From Alphaproteobacteria bacterium (GTDB lineage Bacteria; Pseudomonadota; Alphaproteobacteria; Sphingomonadales; Sphingomonadaceae), in assembly GCA_018970965.1 (NCBI GenBank), contig JAGWVG010000011.1, positions 1-15,476 on the forward strand: a stretch of DNA of 15,476 nucleotides, given 5' to 3'. The notes under the pieces are model-generated. The model made no database searches. It saw nothing but the letters and a program-made list of their open reading frames with translations, and was not told the origin of the DNA. Within the stretch, counting starts at the first letter, position 1, and each line of letters begins with the position of its first letter. The translations under genes were made by a program, and so were the position numbers. Below, piece after piece: positions 1 through 7,784 of the stretch.

Positions 1-1277
1 GTCACCGCCAGATCACCCGAAGAGAGGTCTTTGGGGCGCATCTCGCCATGCTTGCCCAATTCAAGGCGGGCAATGGCACGATTGTGCACTTCATCAGGGC
101 CATCCGCGAGACGCAGCGTGCGCTGATGCGCCCAAGCTGACGCCAAGCCGAAATCTTCCGACACACCGCCACCGCCATGCGCCTGAATGGCATCGTCAAT
201 GATCTTGAGCGCCATATTGGGGGCCTGAACCTTGATCATCGCGATTTCCGCTGCCGCAGCTTTGTTGCCGACAGTGTCCATCATATGTGCGGCCTTGAGG
301 CAGAGCAGACGCGTCATTTCCAGATCGATGCGTGCGCGGGCAATGCGCTCATGCCACACCGTTTGCTCGGCAATGGTTTTGCCAAAGGCAATGCGGCTGG
401 TGAGGCGGCGGCACATTTTTTCAAGCGCTTCTTCAGCGACACCAATGGTGCGCATGCAGTGGTGGATGCGGCCCGGCCCAAGGCGGCCTTGGGCAATTTC
501 AAATCCACGGCCTTCACCATAAATGATGTTTTCAGCCGGAACGCGGACGTCCTTCAACTCAATTTCCATGTGGCCGTGCGGTGCATCATCATAGCCAAAG
601 ACGGGCAGGTGACGCAGAATCTTCACACCCGGTGCATCAAGCGGCATCAGGATTTGCGATTGCTGCTGGTGGCGCTGTGCGCCCAAATCGGTCTTGCCCA
701 TGACGATCGCGATTTTGCAGCGCGGATCGCCGGCACCCGAAGACCACCATTTGCGGCCGTTAATGACATAATGATCGCCATCGCGCGTGATGCGCGTTTC
801 AATATTGGTGGCATCTGACGAAGCAACGGCGGGCTCTGTCATCAAGAATGCCGAGCGGATTTCGCCATTCATCAGCGGGATCAGCCACTGCTTCTTCTGT
901 TCAGCCGTGCCATAGCGATTGAGCACTTCCATATTGCCCGTATCGGGCGCCGAGCAGTTGAAGATTTCAGACGCAATCCCCACGCGGCCCATTTCTTCGG
1001 CGCACAGGGCATATTCAAGGTTGGTCAGCATCGGGCCTTCAAACTCGACGCTGCTGTCGAGATGCGGGTTCGCCCCCTGTGGCGGCATGAACAGGTTCCA
1101 AATGCCAGCCGCCTTGGCGCGGGCCTTTTCCTCTTCAATAACGTTCAGAACTTTCCAGCGATCACCCGTCGCCTGCTCGGCATAATAATCCTTCATGCGC
1201 GGGCGCACATATTGGTCGATATGTGCTTTAACACGGTCGCGCCAATAAGATTGGCGTTCGGTGAGGGTGAAATCCAT
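1..1277 (-). CDS. Acyl-CoA dehydrogenase, ACAD10/11-like (3' end cut by window edge)
   Basis: FAD-dependent alpha,beta-dehydrogenation of an acyl-CoA, with electrons passed to ETF. The frame opens with [14 protein letters not shown] and stays open for about 425 codons to the window edge without a stop. Since it has reached the usual end of the family ([11 protein letters not shown]), only a few residues should be missing. Seen motifs: the FAD/substrate segment [19 protein letters not shown], the [18 protein letters not shown] strand, the FAD-binding [13 protein letters not shown], and [13 protein letters not shown] near the C-terminus. In the last motif an Asp stands where medium-chain enzymes carry the catalytic Glu (EGT). 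The ADGPDEVH form is typical of ACAD10/11-type proteins. The ATG at 1277 is preceded by an AGGAAGAGGA ribosome site. A LiuR-like operator lies 20 nt upstream, so the gene probably has its own promoter despite following the permease gene on the same strand. The substrate is unknown. Confidence 0.93.
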   Translation of the reverse strand, partial: MDFTLTERQSYWRDRVKAHIDQYVRPRMKDYYAEQATGDRWKVLNVIEEEKARAKAAGIWNLFMPPQGANPHLDSSVEFEGPMLTNLEYALCAEEMGRVGIASEIFNCSAPDTGNMEVLNRYGTAEQKKQWLIPLMNGEIRSAFLMTEPAVASSDATNIETRITRDGDHYVINGRKWWSSGAGDPRCKIAIVMGKTDLGAQRHQQQSQILMPLDAPGVKILRHLPVFGYDDAPHGHMEIELKDVRVPAENIIYGEGRGFEIAQGRLGPGRIHHCMRTIGVAEEALEKMCRRLTSRIAFGKTIAEQTVWHERIARARIDLEMTRLLCLKAAHMMDTVGNKAAAAEIAMIKVQAPNMALKIIDDAIQAHGGGGVSEDFGLASAWAHQRTLRLADGPDEVHNRAIARLELGKHGEMRPKDLSSGDLAV

Positions 1278-1297
1278 CTGAGTCGTCCTCTTCCTTG

Positions 1298-1313
1298 TTT
1301 ACGTTTACGTCAC
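1298..1313. promoter_or_regulatory. LiuR-like operator, site A
   Basis: TTTACGTTTACGTCAC, one of four matches in the window to TTKACGYTTRCGKHAV. It lies between the permease stop (1346) and the start of the acyl-CoA dehydrogenase at 1277, 20 nt before that start codon. It is nearly palindromic around the centre. Such closeness to the start codon would fit a repressor site over or just downstream of the promoter. Assignment to a MerR-family LiuR-type regulator rests on resemblance to the published consensus and is inference. Confidence 0.6.
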
Positions 1314-1345
1314 TGTCAGCTTTCGGGACTGTTTTCCAGCCCCCT

Positions 1346-2782
1346 TTAACCCGCTTTTTGCGCAGCCCCTTGTGCCAATCGCGCCAACCGCGCTTCATGG
1401 TCTGCGCGCCGTATGGGAAAGCGCACAAAAATGGCAGCTGAGGCCACGGCCAAAAGCGTAATCAAGCCAATATAAGAGAGTGTCAGCCGGTCTATGACTT
1501 CGATCAAAACCGCGTTCGGTGGCGTCTGCACTGAAAGACCAGCCCAGCTGATGATGAGCCCTGATGCGAAAATGCCAACGCCTGTTGCGCATTTCTGAAT
1601 GAAGAAATTGCCGGCAAAGAACACACCTTCGCTGCGGCGGCCCGTTTCTTCCTGCCCATTTTCCACGATATCCGCGATCATGGACGAGGCTGAGATCATA
1701 ACCGTCACGGCAAAGCTGTTGCCAAGAAAGAAGAAGAAGAAGACCCCCCAATTGGAAGCGGAACTGCCAATGTCGGGCCAATACCCCATCAGCCGCAGCA
1801 CAAAAGGCACAATCCAAAAACCCAGCCCGATCAAAGAGCCATAGGCGGCTGTGTGTGGCTTATCCCAGCGCCGGTTGAGCGGTACGACCAGAAAAACGGC
1901 TGCAATGACGCTGAAAAACAGCACCACGGGGTATATCGCAAAGGCCGTTTGATCGAACTTCCAGACATAGAGGTACAGATAGTTGGAAATCGAAAATGTG
2001 ATGCCTTGGCTAATTGTTGCGAATACGGCTGCTGCTGCAAAAATCAGAAAGGCGCGGTTCGACAAAGATTCGCGAATTTCATCAAAAGCATGGCGCAAGC
2101 TGGAGGGGCCCGGTCGCGCATCTGGCAGACGGGCCAAGACCTTATGTTGGCCCAAAGCCGAAAAGAGCACGGCCACCGCTATAAGGACGCCGCCAAATAC
2201 GCCATAAAGCCAATAGCCCTCGGGGTTAAGTTGGCCGACTTTGTGCCCGCTATCCGGCACCAGGAACACACTATAGGCCAAAAACAGCATCAAAAGGCCG
2301 CCCGCCCAGCCAAATAAATAGCGCAGACGCATCACGCTGGTGCGCTCATCATAATCGCTGGTCAGCTCGGGCACGAGCGCGACAGATGGCACTTCGCACG
2401 CCGAAACCAGGGCCCGCACCAGCACCGAAGTGATAACGAGGTAGAGGAAAATATGATCCCGCGCCGCCTCAGGAGGGGCCCAAAGCAAAAGCCACGCCAG
2501 CCCCAAGGGGATGGGGGCCGCATAAAGCCAGGGCAGCCGTCGGCCCCAGCGCGTATATGTCCGGTCGCTCATATGGCCGACAAAGGGGTCAATCACCGCA
2601 TCAATGAACAGCGCGATCATCAGCGCGGTTGAGACAAGCGTGGCCTGCAAGCCTAACACCTGATTGTAAAACAACAGCAAGAAAGTGGAAAAGCCATTGT
2701 CCTTCACGCCATAGGCAATGCTGCCCAAACTGTGGATCAGCTTGAGGCGCATTGGCAATCGGCGCGGGGCGGGGATGCTCAT
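1346..2782 (-). CDS. MFS transporter of the GPH/MFS_2 (melibiose-carrier-like) type
   Basis: Inner-membrane permease of 478 residues with about 12 hydrophobic segments. It opens with a short basic tail, then LGSIAYGVKDNGFSTFLLLF, typical of the glycoside-pentoside-hexuronide:cation symporter family. The family loop between helices 2 and 3 is present: DPFVGHMSDRTYTRWGRRLP, with the Asp-Pro-x-x-Gly and Gly-Arg-Arg signature. Many GPH-like carriers in sphingomonads sit beside catabolic genes and are not sugar transporters. Here the neighbours suggest uptake or export of the acid, alcohol or steroid-like substrate of the cluster (inference). The start lies 10 nt after the stop of the upstream SDR gene, so the two should be co-transcribed from the 3734-3749 promoter region. 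The ribosome site is weak (TTCGGGC), consistent with coupling to the upstream gene. The second Met (2752) has no better site. Confidence 0.9.
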   Translation of the reverse strand: MSIPAPRRLPMRLKLIHSLGSIAYGVKDNGFSTFLLLFYNQVLGLQATLVSTALMIALFIDAVIDPFVGHMSDRTYTRWGRRLPWLYAAPIPLGLAWLLLWAPPEAARDHIFLYLVITSVLVRALVSACEVPSVALVPELTSDYDERTSVMRLRYLFGWAGGLLMLFLAYSVFLVPDSGHKVGQLNPEGYWLYGVFGGVLIAVAVLFSALGQHKVLARLPDARPGPSSLRHAFDEIRESLSNRAFLIFAAAAVFATISQGITFSISNYLYLYVWKFDQTAFAIYPVVLFFSVIAAVFLVVPLNRRWDKPHTAAYGSLIGLGFWIVPFVLRLMGYWPDIGSSASNWGVFFFFFLGNSFAVTVMISASSMIADIVENGQEETGRRSEGVFFAGNFFIQKCATGVGIFASGLIISWAGLSVQTPPNAVLIEVIDRLTLSYIGLITLLAVASAAIFVRFPIRRADHEARLARLAQGAAQKAG

Positions 2783-2792
2783 GCCCGAATGC

Positions 2793-3638
2793 TTATGCGT
2801 TTGGCGTGTTCACAAAACTTTCCAAGGCGTCAAATATGCCTGGCGCTTCTGGGTTCCAGCTATGTGGTTGGCCAGTGGTGATGCCCCCATCGACAAGGAA
2901 GTGTGCGCCCGTGATGAAGCCCGCTTCTTTCGAAGCAAGGAAGGCGACCATATTTGCAATATCATCTGGCCGGCCACCACGCTGGATCGGCTGTGTATGG
3001 TTGGCAATTTCAAAGATGATTTTGTTGGCCGCGTCGCGCTTCTCTTCGGGCACCTCCATTGAGGACGAGAAAATATTGGTCTGAATAAAGCCCGGGCAAA
3101 TCGCGTTCATGCGGATTTGATGTTTTGCCAAATCCGTTGCGCCGACCTTGGTCAGGTGAATGACACCGCATTTGGCAACCGCATAAGCAGTGGGAGAAAA
3201 GCCCGCACCAATCCCTGCGACACTCGCTGTATTGACGATGGAGGCGCCTTCCCGGCCAATCATATGGGGCACGGCATAGCGGACGCCCATTGCAACAGAG
3301 CGGAGCAGGAGGTTCATTGTCCGGTCCCACCCCTCAGGGTCAATCTCGTCAATCGGTGCGCGGTCCCCACCGGCGCCGGCATTGTTGAAGACCACATCAA
3401 TTCCGCCCGTCTTGGCGGCGGCAAAATCCATAAGGGCTTTAATGTCCATTGGGTTGCAGACGTCGGTCTTATGGAAAAAGATTTTGCCGTTGGACGTTTC
3501 GGCGAGTTCGGTCCCGCCCGTCACATCAATATCGCCGGCAATCACCGTTGCGCCTTCAGACGCGAAGAGCAGGCAAGTTGCTTTGCCAATGCCAGAAGCC
3601 GCACCTGTAATGACAACGGTTTTGCCAACGAATCTCAT
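2793..3638 (-). CDS. SDR-family NAD(P)-dependent oxidoreductase
   Basis: Classical short-chain dehydrogenase of 281 residues, presumably oxidising a hydroxyl group (3-hydroxyacyl-CoA or alcohol) or reducing the ketone. Seen motifs: the cofactor loop TGAASGIG (about 11-18), an acidic residue ending strand 2 in VIAGDID, which favours NAD over NADP, NNAGAGG, the Ser of NTASVAG, the catalytic YAVAK, and CPGFIQT. A C-terminal tail of about 28 residues follows VDGGITTGQ, longer than in minimal SDRs. I prefer the ATG at 3638 over the one at 3650 because the bases just before it, GGAGAGAGAC, form a good ribosome site and because the protein then begins MRFVGKTVVITG, as SDRs usually do. It is the first gene of a two-gene minus-strand unit with the permease, divergent from the dehydrogenase pair, with an operator between them. 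Confidence 0.93.
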   Translation of the reverse strand: MRFVGKTVVITGAASGIGKATCLLFASEGATVIAGDIDVTGGTELAETSNGKIFFHKTDVCNPMDIKALMDFAAAKTGGIDVVFNNAGAGGDRAPIDEIDPEGWDRTMNLLLRSVAMGVRYAVPHMIGREGASIVNTASVAGIGAGFSPTAYAVAKCGVIHLTKVGATDLAKHQIRMNAICPGFIQTNIFSSSMEVPEEKRDAANKIIFEIANHTQPIQRGGRPDDIANMVAFLASKEAGFITGAHFLVDGGITTGQPHSWNPEAPGIFDALESFVNTPNA

Positions 3639-3733
3639 GTCTCTCTCCATCTTTTGTTCGACTCATCCTGTCTGGCTTGTGGGCGCGGGTCAACGCGCTT
3701 GCGCCTGCCGTTACGGAATGCTTTGATCGCTTG

Positions 3734-3749
3734 TTGACGCTTGCGTAAA
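3734..3749. promoter_or_regulatory. LiuR-like operator, site B, in a divergent promoter
   Basis: TTGACGCTTGCGTAAA, the second match to the window's shared motif. It is in the 157-nt gap between the SDR (start 3638, minus) and the first acyl-CoA dehydrogenase of the pair (start 3796, plus), 46 nt before the latter. The left half TTGACG would also serve as a -35 hexamer for the plus strand, but I see no convincing -10 at 16-18 nt. A short dyad AAGTC-AGC-GACTT (3753-3765) follows it. The role is inferred. Confidence 0.6.
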
Positions 3750-3795
3750 CCCAAGTCAGCGACTTAGAGAGTCGGGCTTGGAATAGGAGACGCCG

Positions 3796-4956
3796 ATGAC
3801 TGATCTTGAGACATTCCGGAAGGAAACACGCGCATGGCTGGAGGCCAACTGCCCCGCTGAAATGCGCGAGCCCGTGAAAAGTGAAGAAGATGGCTGCTGG
3901 GGTGGCCGCAATTGGGTGTTCAAGAGCCCGGCGCAGAAGCAATGGCTTGAAGTTATGGCCGCTAAAGGTTGGACGGTGCCTGATTGGCCCAAAGAATATG
4001 GCGGCGGTGGCCTGACGGCCGAAGAAACCAAGGTTCTGCGCACCGAAATGGCAAAGCTCGGTTGCCGTGTTCCGCTGCAGAGCTTTGGGATTTGGATGCT
4101 TGGCCCAGCTCTCCTGAAATTTGGCACCGAAGAGCAGAAGAAGCATTATCTGCCGCAAATTGCGCGCGGTGAAATCCGCTGGTGTCAGGGCTATTCTGAG
4201 CCCGGTTCAGGCTCTGACCTTGTTTCGCTGCAAACCTATGGCGAAGACAAGGGCGATCACTGGGTGGTCAATGGTCAGAAAATCTGGACCAGCTATGCCG
4301 ATAAGGCAGACTGGATTTTCTGCCTCGTGCGCACCAACAAGGAAGATAAATATCGCGGCATTAGCTTCTTGCTGTTCGACATGACCTCACCGGGCGTGAC
4401 GACCAAGCCCATTAAGCTGATTTCGGGCGCCTCGCCTTTCTGCGAAACCTTTTTTGATAATGTGAAGGTGCCCAAGCATCAGATTGTGGGCGAGCTCAAC
4501 CGCGGTTGGGACGTTGCCAAATATCTGCTGGGGCATGAGCGCGAGATGATCTCGGGTGGTGGCCTTGGCGAAGGCATGGCCTCGATCGGTGCGGCCTTTA
4601 AGGATATGGCAGAGCAAGAGCCTGTGCTGCGCGCGCAAATGGCGCTGTTCGATGTCGAAACCATGGTGTTCCGCGCGCACAGCGAACGCTTCATGGATGA
4701 ATGGAAAACGGGCAAGGCGCACCCCGCTTATTCCAACCTGATGAAATATATTGGGACAGAGTTGAACAAGAAGCGGCATGAGCTTGTTATGTCGGCGGGC
4801 GGCTCTGATGCTTTGGAATGGGAAAGCGAACGTGGCCGCAAAGGCGCACGCCCACGCACCTGGCTGCGTACCAAGGCGAACAGCATTGAAGGCGGCACGA
4901 GCGAAGTGATGCTGAATGTTGTTGCGAAACGCATCCTCGAAATGCCGGGAGCCTAA
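3796..4956 (+). CDS. Acyl-CoA dehydrogenase, probable subunit of a heteromeric enzyme (first half)
   Basis: A 386-residue member of the acyl-CoA dehydrogenase fold. Seen: N-terminal helical domain, the signature GYSEPGSGSDLVSLQT (about residues 131-146), and the beta-domain strand WVVNGQKIWTSYADKADW. The C-terminus SIEGGTSEVMLNVVAKRIL has Gly where the medium-chain enzyme has catalytic Glu, with Glu one residue earlier. The usual FAD-contact motif (Q-x-HGG-x-G) is replaced by VMSAGGSDALEWES, and the arginine-containing R-x-QFG helix is not recognisable. A protein lacking these but followed 3 nt later by one that has them matches the alpha2beta2 dehydrogenases of steroid side-chain catabolism in actinobacteria (FadE28-FadE29/ChsE type). 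Ribosome site AGGAG, 8 nt before the ATG. First gene of a plus-strand unit of four. The substrate is unknown. Confidence 0.93.
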   Translation: MTDLETFRKETRAWLEANCPAEMREPVKSEEDGCWGGRNWVFKSPAQKQWLEVMAAKGWTVPDWPKEYGGGGLTAEETKVLRTEMAKLGCRVPLQSFGIWMLGPALLKFGTEEQKKHYLPQIARGEIRWCQGYSEPGSGSDLVSLQTYGEDKGDHWVVNGQKIWTSYADKADWIFCLVRTNKEDKYRGISFLLFDMTSPGVTTKPIKLISGASPFCETFFDNVKVPKHQIVGELNRGWDVAKYLLGHEREMISGGGLGEGMASIGAAFKDMAEQEPVLRAQMALFDVETMVFRAHSERFMDEWKTGKAHPAYSNLMKYIGTELNKKRHELVMSAGGSDALEWESERGRKGARPRTWLRTKANSIEGGTSEVMLNVVAKRILEMPGA

Positions 4957-4959
4957 TCG

Positions 4960-6096
4960 ATGGGAATGAACCACACAGACGATCAGGTGATGCTGAAGGA
5001 TACGGTAGCGCCGTTTCTTGCTGAAAATGCACCTGTCAAACATCTGCGCAGCTTGCGCGACGCGAACGACCAGACCGGCTTTGCGCGGGATTTGTGGAAG
5101 CAGTTTGCCGAAATGGGCTTTACTGGCATTTTGGTGCCCGAAGCAGAAGGCGGCTTGGGCCTTGGCCATGTGGAGGCCGGCATTGTGCTGGAAGAAATTG
5201 GCCGCAACCTGACACCCTCGCCCTTCCTGACCACCGCGGTTGCTGCCGTGGAGGCGTTGAAAAGTGCGGGCGCGCATTTGCGCGGGGAATGGTTCCCGAA
5301 AATCCTGTCGGGCGATGCGATTATTGGCATTGCTGTCGATGAAGGGGCAAAGCACCGCCCGGCGGCGACTGCCTTGGTGGCGGAGCGGGCAGGCAACGGC
5401 TTTAAGCTATCTGGCAAAAAGCAATTTGTCGTCCATGGCCATGTGGCGGATATGCTGATTGTTTCTGCACGTACCGCAGGCGCGCCGGGGGATGAGCAGG
5501 GCATCACCTTGTTTGCCGTGCCGCGCGATGCCGCGGGTGTGACGACCGAGGCGGATCGTCTAGTCGATAGCCAATTGGCCGCGCGCGTGACGCTGGATGG
5601 GGTCGAAGTGACGGCCGATGCCGTCATTGGCGATGTTGATGGCGGTTGGGCGTCGCTTACCCGTTTGCTTGATGCTGGGCGGATTGGGGCTGCTGCCGAG
5701 ATGGTTGGTGTCGGTGGTGGCGCAATGGACATGACCTTTGGCTATCTCAAGCAGCGCAAGCAGTTCGGGCAGCTCATTGGTGAATTCCAAGCGCTCCAGC
5801 ACCGCGCTGCGCATCTTTATGGCGAGATGGAAGGCGCGCGCTCGATTGTCTTGAAGGCACAGCATTTGCTCGATGATGGCGATCCGCGTGCCGAGCTGTT
5901 TGTGGCTGCGGCAAAAGCCAAATCGGGCCTCGCTTGCAACCTCGCGGTGCGCGAAGGGGTGCAGATGCATGGCGGCATCGGCATGACGGATGAATATGAC
6001 ATTGGCCTCTACATGAAGCGCGACCGCGCTTTGGCGGAGTTCTTTGGAGATACCAATTTCCACGCCGATCGCGTGGCGCGCATGAACGGATATTGA
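4960..6096 (+). CDS. Acyl-CoA dehydrogenase, probable partner subunit (second half)
   Basis: A 378-residue acyl-CoA dehydrogenase. Seen: GMNHTDDQVMLKDTVAPFL at the N-terminus, a beta domain with FKLSGKKQFVVHGHVADMLI, the FAD helix RKQFGQLIGEFQALQHR (about residues 266-282), and the FAD-contact motif QMHGGIGMTDEYDIG. The C-terminal catalytic loop reads FFGDTNFHADRVA, so the Glu of the medium-chain EGT motif is absent, as in many non-canonical members. It thus carries the FAD-binding elements missing from the gene before it, while that gene carries the Glu-containing loop. The start codon comes 3 nt after the previous stop, with a GGGAG ribosome site inside the end of the upstream gene, so equal expression of the two is expected. 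It is followed 2 nt later by an SDR start. Formation of one heteromeric enzyme is inference. Confidence 0.93.
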   Translation: MGMNHTDDQVMLKDTVAPFLAENAPVKHLRSLRDANDQTGFARDLWKQFAEMGFTGILVPEAEGGLGLGHVEAGIVLEEIGRNLTPSPFLTTAVAAVEALKSAGAHLRGEWFPKILSGDAIIGIAVDEGAKHRPAATALVAERAGNGFKLSGKKQFVVHGHVADMLIVSARTAGAPGDEQGITLFAVPRDAAGVTTEADRLVDSQLAARVTLDGVEVTADAVIGDVDGGWASLTRLLDAGRIGAAAEMVGVGGGAMDMTFGYLKQRKQFGQLIGEFQALQHRAAHLYGEMEGARSIVLKAQHLLDDGDPRAELFVAAAKAKSGLACNLAVREGVQMHGGIGMTDEYDIGLYMKRDRALAEFFGDTNFHADRVARMNGY

Positions 6097-6098
6097 GC

Positions 6099-6890
6099 AT
6101 GGATATTCAAAAGCTGTTTAGCCTGCAGGGCCGTGTCGCCTTGGTGACGGGCGGGTCCAAAAATTTGGGCCGCCACATTGCCGAGGGTTTCATCGCGCAA
6201 GGGGCGAAAGTTTACATCACCTCGCGCAAGGCCGAATCTTGCGAAGAGACGGCGAAAGAACTTGGCCCCAATTGCATCGCGCTGCCGATGGATGTCTCTT
6301 CCGTCGAAGGCTGCAAGGCACTCGCGGCGGCCTTTGCTGCACGCGAGGAAAAGCTCGACATTTTGGTAAACAATGCTGGTGCCGCTTGGGGCGCGCCCTT
6401 TGAGGACTTTCCCGAAGTGGGTTGGGACAAGGTGATGGACCTGAACGTTAAAGGTCCCTTCTTCCTGACCCAAGCGCTCTATCCGCAATTAAAAGCTGCC
6501 GCCTCGCAAGCACAGCCCGCCAAGGTCATCAATATCGGTTCAATTGACGGCATCCGTCTTAATCCTTGGGAAACATATAGCTATCACGCATCGAAAGCGG
6601 CGATCCTGTATCTCACCAAGCGGATGGCCGCGCGGCTTATTCAAGATCAAATCAACGTCACGGCCATTGCGCCGGGGGCCTTTGCCTCAGACATGAACCG
6701 CGCTGCGCGCGACCATGGAGATGCTGTGGCACGCAATATTCCAAACCACCGTATCGGTGTGGCGGAAGATATGGCGGCTGCTGCAATTTATCTGGCGAGC
6801 AATGCCGGCAATTATGTGGTGGGCGATACCATCACGGTCGATGGCGGCGTGGCGCACGCCAATATTGGCTCACCCAGCATTGATGCCTGA
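6099..6890 (+). CDS. SDR-family oxidoreductase (NADP-type, RhlG/gluconate-5-dehydrogenase-like)
   Basis: A 263-residue classical SDR. Motifs: LQGRVALVTGGSKNLG (glycine loop at about 17-24), an Arg after strand 2 in YITSRKAES, which points to NADP(H), NNAGAAWG, the Ser of NIGSIDG, catalytic YHASK, and APGAFASDM. The C-terminus ends VDGGVAHANIGS. The closest recognisable type is the RhlG/gluconate 5-dehydrogenase-like branch, which includes 3-oxoacyl-thioester reductases. In this context it may act on a 3-hydroxyacyl- or 3-oxoacyl-CoA product of the preceding dehydrogenase pair (inference). I chose the ATG at 6099, 2 nt after the stop of the preceding gene. A TTG at 6093 could extend the protein by two residues but is the poorer start. 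The tight spacing implies one operon and translational coupling, as there is no clear ribosome site of its own. Confidence 0.92.
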   Translation: MDIQKLFSLQGRVALVTGGSKNLGRHIAEGFIAQGAKVYITSRKAESCEETAKELGPNCIALPMDVSSVEGCKALAAAFAAREEKLDILVNNAGAAWGAPFEDFPEVGWDKVMDLNVKGPFFLTQALYPQLKAAASQAQPAKVINIGSIDGIRLNPWETYSYHASKAAILYLTKRMAARLIQDQINVTAIAPGAFASDMNRAARDHGDAVARNIPNHRIGVAEDMAAAAIYLASNAGNYVVGDTITVDGGVAHANIGSPSIDA

Positions 6891-6926
6891 TTGCGCGTAA
6901 AAAAATCACAATAAGGAGGGGATAAT

Positions 6927-7298
6927 ATGATCGCACGTGCTTTGGTGGGGCTGATGGCCCTGTTCTTTTTTGCGATGGGTGTGATGTTCTGGGTGTCGCT
7001 TGATGCACAGGCAGCGCAGTTCCAAATTCAAGCGGCAGGCGTTTTGGGCCATGCCAGTATCCGTGCTGATTTCGGTTCGTTCTTCCTCAGCTTTGGCCTG
7101 TTCTGTGGTTATGCCGCGTGGAAGCAAAGCGGCGGTGCAGCACTCGCCGCGGCCACATTATTTGGCTTTGCCTTGTTGGGCCGCCTTGTGACGATCGCGC
7201 TGGAAGGCGCAGCGCCTGGCGCGGTTCCCCCCATGGTAATCGAAGCTCTGGGCGTGGCCATTTTGCTCTGGGCGCGCAGCGGCTGGACAAAGGCTTAA
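6927..7298 (+). CDS. Small membrane protein, DUF4345-like
   Basis: A 123-residue protein with four predicted membrane helices (about residues 4-25, 50-65, 72-90 and 100-116). The pattern GHASIRADFGSFFLSFGLFC, with Arg-Ala-Asp-Phe-Gly at the start of the second helix, resembles DUF4345 proteins, which have no established function. It has the strongest ribosome site in the window (AAGGAGGGG, 6913-6921, 5 nt before the ATG) and lies 36 nt after the SDR stop, so it is probably the last gene of the dehydrogenase operon. I cannot assign a role. Acting with the permease or as a membrane partner is only a guess. Confidence 0.85.
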   Translation: MIARALVGLMALFFFAMGVMFWVSLDAQAAQFQIQAAGVLGHASIRADFGSFFLSFGLFCGYAAWKQSGGAALAAATLFGFALLGRLVTIALEGAAPGAVPPMVIEALGVAILLWARSGWTKA

Positions 7299-7308
7299 TT
7301 CTAGGCGT

Positions 7309-7380
7309 CTGGGCTCCGGCTCAAGGCCGGAGCTCGGGCGTGCGTGAATAATTCTGCTCCGGGCTTGACCCGGAGCCCAG
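7309..7380. repeat. Pair of inverted REP-like palindromes (bidirectional hairpin element)
   Basis: Two 25-nt units, 7309-7333 and 7356-7380, are in inverted orientation and separated by 22 nt. Each folds into an 8-bp stem with a 5-nt loop: GCTCCGGC-TCAAG-GCCGGAGC and GCTCCGGG-CTTGA-CCCGGAGC. As reverse complements they match at 23 of 25 positions. The two differences are the two sides of the same stem pair (C-G against G-C), so the pairing is kept. The outer arms CTGGGCTCCGG and CCGGAGCCCAG can also pair with each other. The element lies between convergent genes (stops at 7298 and 7389). It probably protects or ends both transcripts, though no T-run follows. The GGTCAAGCCCGG-type core is familiar from alphaproteobacterial REP elements. 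Confidence 0.8.
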
Positions 7381-7388
7381 TCGCCCGC

Positions 7389-7784
7389 TTACCGCCCGCT
7401 CCGATCCAGCATCACATTGATTTGCGCAATGGCGACGGGCTTCGCTGGATCATCCTGCCACGCCACTGCTTCAATATTCGCGATCCGCTTGCCCAGCCGC
7501 TCAATGGTCGCGCGGGCATAAGTCGTCACTTCCAGCGCACCGCGCATATAGGTTGCGGTCATGTTCACAGGCTTGAGCACCGGCTTGTCCTCCGCGCCCA
7601 AGGCTTCTGACAAAGTGACATAGGCCACAGTTTCCAAAAGCCCTGCCAGCGCGCCACCATGAACAAAGCCGGGGCGGCCGCGCACGCCATCGCCATAGGG
7701 CATGGCAATCACCAGACGGCCTTCGGAATCGCGTTCCGCTTCAAAGCCCATGGTTCTGGCATAAGGGGAGAGAAGATTGGTCAT
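7389..7784 (-). CDS. PaaI-family hotdog thioesterase (second of a tandem pair)
   Basis: A single hotdog domain of 131 residues, expected to hydrolyse an acyl-CoA thioester. Seen: GFVHGGALAGLLETVAYVTL, the PaaI/YdiI signature with His-Gly-Gly and the acidic residue (Glu of LETVA) that activates water, then VNMTATYMRGA for the central strand and IAQINVMLDR at the end. The start codon at 7784 shares one base with the stop of the upstream thioesterase (TGATG), so translation is coupled. Its stop is 8 nt from the REP-like element. With its neighbour it may form a heteromeric hotdog enzyme or two enzymes with different chain preferences. A role in CoA recycling or removal of dead-end thioesters in this cluster is inferred. 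Confidence 0.9.
   Translation of the reverse strand: MTNLLSPYARTMGFEAERDSEGRLVIAMPYGDGVRGRPGFVHGGALAGLLETVAYVTLSEALGAEDKPVLKPVNMTATYMRGALEVTTYARATIERLGKRIANIEAVAWQDDPAKPVAIAQINVMLDRSGR

Noticed and set aside
177..818. Long plus-strand open frame over the left-edge acyl-CoA dehydrogenase
   Set aside because: It is the antisense shadow of a gene with clear motifs over its whole length; the translation resembles no family and has odd composition.
4387..5355. 322-codon minus-strand frame crossing the dehydrogenase pair
   Set aside because: It spans the junction of two well-supported plus-strand genes, is rich in His/Arg/Phe as antisense frames are, and has no ribosome site or recognisable domain.
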